Origin: Legionella quinlivanii
Lineage (GTDB): Bacteria; Pseudomonadota; Gammaproteobacteria; Legionellales; Legionellaceae
Direction of reading: 5' to 3'
Assembly: GCF_003265995.1 (NCBI RefSeq)
Contig: NZ_MVJN01000004.1
Span: forward strand, 283,121-347,120
DNA length: 64,000 nucleotides
Each line of letters opens with the position of its first letter. The first letter of the stretch is position 1. Below are positions 61,220 through 64,000 of this stretch, piece after piece. The translations under genes and the position numbers were made by a program. Below the pieces are notes generated by a model, which was not told the origin of the DNA, searched no databases, and saw only the letters and a list, made by a program, of their open reading frames with translations.

Positions 61220-61888
61220 ATGACTATTTATGTCGGCTTTACCGATGACGACATGGAACGATTAGCGCCTTTACTCACCTTATTCTGGCAGCAATTAATT
61301 TCAGCCATGATTCGAGAAATCCCTGATCCTAAAAAAGAACCGTATCCCTTATTGTGTCTAATTGATGAATTTTCCTCCTTAGGCCGTATTGAGCGATTAA
61401 GGCGCTCGTTGAAGCTGCTTCGCGAATACCGGGTGCGCTGTATTCTGATGTTTCAATACATTGCCCAAACCTATGAAAAATACTCTCAAGATGAAGCCAA
61501 AGCCTTTACCAATATCAAAACAAAAGTGGCGTTTACCACTGACGATTTAGGCGATGCCGAGTTCATCAGCAAAATGTTAGGCACTAAAACGCAACGGGTA
61601 GCGAATGAATCCACTTCTCTACAGGCACAAGGCATTAGCAATAGTCATGGAAAAAATTATCAAGCCGTGCCATTAATGCGACCTGAAGCAATTATGAAGA
61701 TCCCGGCAGAGAATACCTTAATCATGCGTTCCGGCTTTCCTTCGGTAAAAGCTTCTCAATTTATTTGGTATAAGGAGACACTGAAGAATCTACAGCAACC
61801 CGCTTTAAATTTACCACTTAACAAGATAGATCGAATCGAATTCAAACGAAAGGAGGTTTTCAACTCCGAATTTGCAGAATTACTTTAA
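61220..61888 (+). pseudogene. 3' part of a VirD4/LvhD4-type coupling protein
   Basis: 222 residues corresponding to the C-terminal part of a type IV coupling ATPase: TIYVGFTDDDMERLAPLLTLFWQQ, Walker B LLCLIDEFSSLGRIERL, then LREYRVRCILMFQYIAQTYEKY and LGDAEFISKMLGTKTQ. The N-terminal membrane anchor and Walker A are missing and a stop lies just before the ATG at 61220. The whole lvhB-type secretion operon expected between lvrC and virD4 is absent, so a large deletion probably joined them at about 61195-61220. Confidence 0.82.
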
Positions 61889-62287
61889 TCCTACAGTATG
61901 ATAATTTCATTCTGAAGCCAGATTTTTAGCAACATCAAGCGAGCGAGTTTGAGTATCTTTGTTTATTTAGCTTAAACGCAATACATACAATCCAAGTTTG
62001 AAGATTGGCTTAAATCTTTACAAGATAGGGTCGTGGGTGGAGCGAATGACACGCTAATAATTATTATGAATGATGAAATTATTCAAAATCCTTAGGTTTT
62101 CTTTCTCTCTCTACTGTAATTTAGTTAATAGGTGAACCCTTATAACTGCGCCAATAAGGCAATGTTTCAGCCCTAATAGTTATTTATATAATAATCTATA
62201 ATATGAATGACTATCTATAATTTATTTTGCTCAAAAACTCATAACCTGTGTTTAGATAAAAAATTCAATTAACCTATCGGTGATTAA
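61889..62287. other. Gene remnant region after virD4
   Basis: No complete gene. A stretch at about 61980-62095 reads as protein (QSKFEDWLKSLQDRVVGGAN...IIQNP, stop) but has no start codon or binding site, so it looks like the tail of a lost island gene. The remainder is AT-rich. Confidence 0.4.
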
Positions 62288-63403
62288 ATGTTTCTAGGAT
62301 CTAAAGAAAGAAAAGAACTCATTATAAAAGAATTCATATCGCTTCTTGAAAAAAACAATGGTTTGTGTCTTTTGCATAATCATAATGATTTGGCTTTTTG
62401 GGAAAATTTAATTAGCATCCTTCCATCTTTGACTTCAGTAAAACATATTTATTTTGAATTCACAGATGGAAAAGGTGTTAAAGATAAAGTTCCTGTTTCA
62501 AAAAATTCCCCTGTGTTAGAAGCCGTGAAAAACTTTTGTCTAAGTCCAGAAGTCCAAACCGATGAGGATTCTGAAAAAGAGTTGCAAACCTACATGTTAG
62601 GCAGGCTACTTGATTGTATTTCACTAACTGATATGGTGATGTTTTTTGTCGATGATCCTGAGCGTGATAAGAAAACTAATGCGCAACGAAATGATTATAT
62701 GTTTGAATGTATCGAACATCTTAAAGCGGGCTTAAATGATAATGAAAACTACCTTCTCATTACAGGAGCAGCTCATTTTGAATTAGCCGATAGATTACAA
62801 GCCCCCATTTTGATGGTTGGCAGCTCTTTTTATAATGAAAATGTTACCAATAGAGATTATATAGCGGTAAAGCACAAAGAAAGTGTAGCCTCCAATACCA
62901 TGCAATCGGTTGAGTTTATTGCTGATACAATAATAACTACGGCGATATCGCCTTATCAAATGACAGAAAGTAAAAGAGACTTTTTCATCTATCCTGGTGA
63001 TTGGAATTTAAACAAAGATACCTTAAGTAAAATTGAGAATATCCAAAAAATGACGGGTTTGGGTATCTCCTTAGAGCTAGGAAGGCCGACAAAGCGAGAT
63101 AAGCAAACAGGAAGTATCTATTATGCCGATAAGTCACCGTCAATAAGACTAATCATTGCAAAGAATGATTTATCCGATGAGGCTTTTAAAAACATTATGC
63201 GTTATTTGAAAGGAAAATCAAAAAGTTCTGAATATTTTTCTTTTTGGGATACAAAAGACAACGCCTCTGTTACTAGTTTAAAATCAAATAAAAATCAATT
63301 GACTTTAACATTTTACACGAATAAATCGTTCATAAATGCTATCGATACCTTGGATCGTTCTTTATCCTCTGTCAATCCATCATTAACGTTAAGAAAACCT
63401 TAA
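62288..63403 (+). CDS. TIKI/EreA-superfamily-like orphan protein
   Basis: A 371-residue protein. NGLCLLHNHNDLAFWENL near residue 28 and AQRNDYMFECIEHL...YLLITGAAHFELADRL (about 140-175) follow the pattern of the TIKI/TraB/EreA superfamily: an early His-rich strand, an R-N-x-x-M helix and a G-x-x-H strand. The second half (WNLNKDTLSKIENIQKM and on) is unrelated to that fold and unrecognised. Its place between conjugation debris and the integrase marks it as island cargo; it could be an effector or a defence component. No signal peptide. Confidence 0.5.
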   Translation: MFLGSKERKELIIKEFISLLEKNNGLCLLHNHNDLAFWENLISILPSLTSVKHIYFEFTDGKGVKDKVPVSKNSPVLEAVKNFCLSPEVQTDEDSEKELQTYMLGRLLDCISLTDMVMFFVDDPERDKKTNAQRNDYMFECIEHLKAGLNDNENYLLITGAAHFELADRLQAPILMVGSSFYNENVTNRDYIAVKHKESVASNTMQSVEFIADTIITTAISPYQMTESKRDFFIYPGDWNLNKDTLSKIENIQKMTGLGISLELGRPTKRDKQTGSIYYADKSPSIRLIIAKNDLSDEAFKNIMRYLKGKSKSSEYFSFWDTKDNASVTSLKSNKNQLTLTFYTNKSFINAIDTLDRSLSSVNPSLTLRKP

Positions 63404-63568
63404 GTTATTAAAAGATTCGATCTGCAATAACTATTTAAGGGCGAAGACCCTGTACACATGTGCTATTTTTACAATAACTCTGATGTTGTTCTATTAACTC
63501 GAAAGTTGATCATATCGGGCAGTATCCGGTGATGATCAGCGAGCGTCGCCGTCGGATTAAACGTCGGA

Positions 63569-63817
63569 GTGATGCTCCGATGGAGAATTCATAGTCGGTT
63601 AAAAACCGAAGATGTATTTGTAAAAATAGGAAGAAGCTGGATGTTTATAGAGCAAGATCTTGTCAAGTACATGAGAAACAAGTACTCTCACCGCGATGCT
63701 TCGCAGGGTGTCAACAGGAGCACAACAATATGGCACTCTACAAAAGAGATGGAGTGTGGTGGGTCGATATCTACCACAAAGGAAAAAGAGTACGTAAAAG
63801 TACTGGGACTGAAATAA
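63569..63817 (+). CDS. Excisionase/AlpA-like HTH protein, probably lacking its N-terminus
   Basis: The 82-residue frame contains DVFVKIGRSWMFIEQDLVKYMR, the second half of an excisionase-type HTH_17 domain (K-I-G-R-x-W-x-F-x-x-x-D-L), and a C-terminus of the type seen in island xis-like proteins (WHSTKEMECGG...KEYVKVLGLK). The first helix is missing: the start at 63569 adds unrelated residues. The 3' 88 bases overlap the integrase gene in another frame. Confidence 0.6.
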   Translation: MMLRWRIHSRLKTEDVFVKIGRSWMFIEQDLVKYMRNKYSHRDASQGVNRSTTIWHSTKEMECGGSISTTKEKEYVKVLGLK

Positions 63818-63903
63818 AGCAGGACGCACAACAGTTTCATGACTTACTCAAGCACGAGTTATGGTCAGAAAAAGGCTCTACCCCAATGAAGGGGGCACTT
63901 TAA
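63730..63903 (+). pseudogene. Truncated tyrosine integrase (arm-binding domain only)
   Basis: ATG 63730 has AGGAG 7 bases upstream. The 57 residues (MALYKRDGVWWVDIYHKGKR, KSTGTEIKQDAQQFHDLLKHELW) are the N-terminal arm-type DNA-binding domain of a P4-type phage integrase. The frame then enters an insertion sequence near 63893 and stops, so the catalytic domain is lost or displaced beyond the window. The island is probably immobile. Confidence 0.78.
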
Positions 63904-64000
63904 TCAAATTAGTATAAACTAAGTCCTTGATTTAGCGATCAAAAGGAGATTAAAGTGCCCGGATACAATCTTATCCTAAATTTACCTGGGTTTTCCATAG
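63893..64000 (+). mobile_element. Left end of an insertion sequence with start of its transposase
   Basis: GGGCACTTTAATC (63893-63905) is the inverted copy of GATTAAAGTGCCC (63948-63960), 13 bases each. A GTG start at 63955, with GGAG 6 bases upstream, opens a frame (MPGYNLILNLPGFSI...) that runs off the window; LNLPGF recalls the N-terminus of ISL3-type transposases. The inner repeat overlaps the start codon, which would suit autorepression. The family is uncertain from 15 codons. Confidence 0.55.

Overview
The window is AT-rich gammaproteobacterial DNA that reads as a species of Legionella other than L. pneumophila (inference; species not resolved). The evidence is a dense set of eukaryote-like and toxin-like orphan proteins of the Dot/Icm effector kind, a decayed lvr/VirD4 conjugation module of the Legionella lvr/lvh type, and short palindromic repeats between genes. 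No rRNA, complete tRNA or CRISPR array was seen.

Layout. 1-0.8 kb: 3' end of a protein ending in a CaaX-like box. 1.2-10.1 kb: a complete minus-strand chemosensory operon (CheW, CheR-TPR, CheW, MCP, CheA-REC, CheB, CheY, CheC, PAS-GGDEF) resembling the Wsp surface-sensing pathway, with the output split over separate proteins. 10.1-12.5 kb: umuC and a cation/Ca2+ exchanger. 12.7-29.2 kb: an effector-like and toxin-antitoxin region. It holds TacAT-like and HipBA-like modules, two secreted proteins (one catalase-like), a pertussis-toxin-like ADP-ribosyltransferase, an F-box/ankyrin-like protein, an FAD oxidoreductase fused to cyclic-nucleotide-binding domains, a clan-CD-protease-like protein, and an OspF/SpvC-like phosphothreonine lyase with a long helical tail.

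29.3-36.9 kb: natural-product genes. A secreted precursor carries 21 Cys-Lys units in hexapeptide repeats (CKSYNx) and is followed by an MNIO (DUF692) enzyme and its DUF2063 partner, a probable copper- or metal-binding RiPP pathway. Directly downstream lie an FMN alpha-hydroxy-acid oxidase and a PvcA/Dit1-type isonitrile synthase. Facing them are a PaaK-like adenylating enzyme and an O-methyltransferase. 37-41 kb: two orphan proteins (one nucleotidyltransferase-like) and small conserved genes. 41-49 kb: a tetrapyrrole cluster (hemD, a divergent hemA paralogue, hemJ, hemL, a heme oxygenase-like gene, hemH) plus a MATE exporter.

50-64 kb: accessory DNA. It contains a trpS fragment, an AbiE type IV toxin-antitoxin pair, and a 3' tRNA-Arg fragment that looks like an attachment site. 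Beyond that is an island with an Abi_2 HEPN toxin behind a strong promoter and a small structured RNA, an Avs-like STAND NTPase with an N-terminal nuclease, a S24 repressor, lvrA-lvrB-lvrC, a truncated VirD4, a TIKI/EreA-like protein, and an overlapping xis-like/integrase pair cut off by an insertion sequence at the right edge. A 226-bp intergenic element carrying three DnaA-box positions occurs twice (0.9-1.15 and 15.46-15.68 kb), and a roughly 90-bp palindromic repeat occurs three times.
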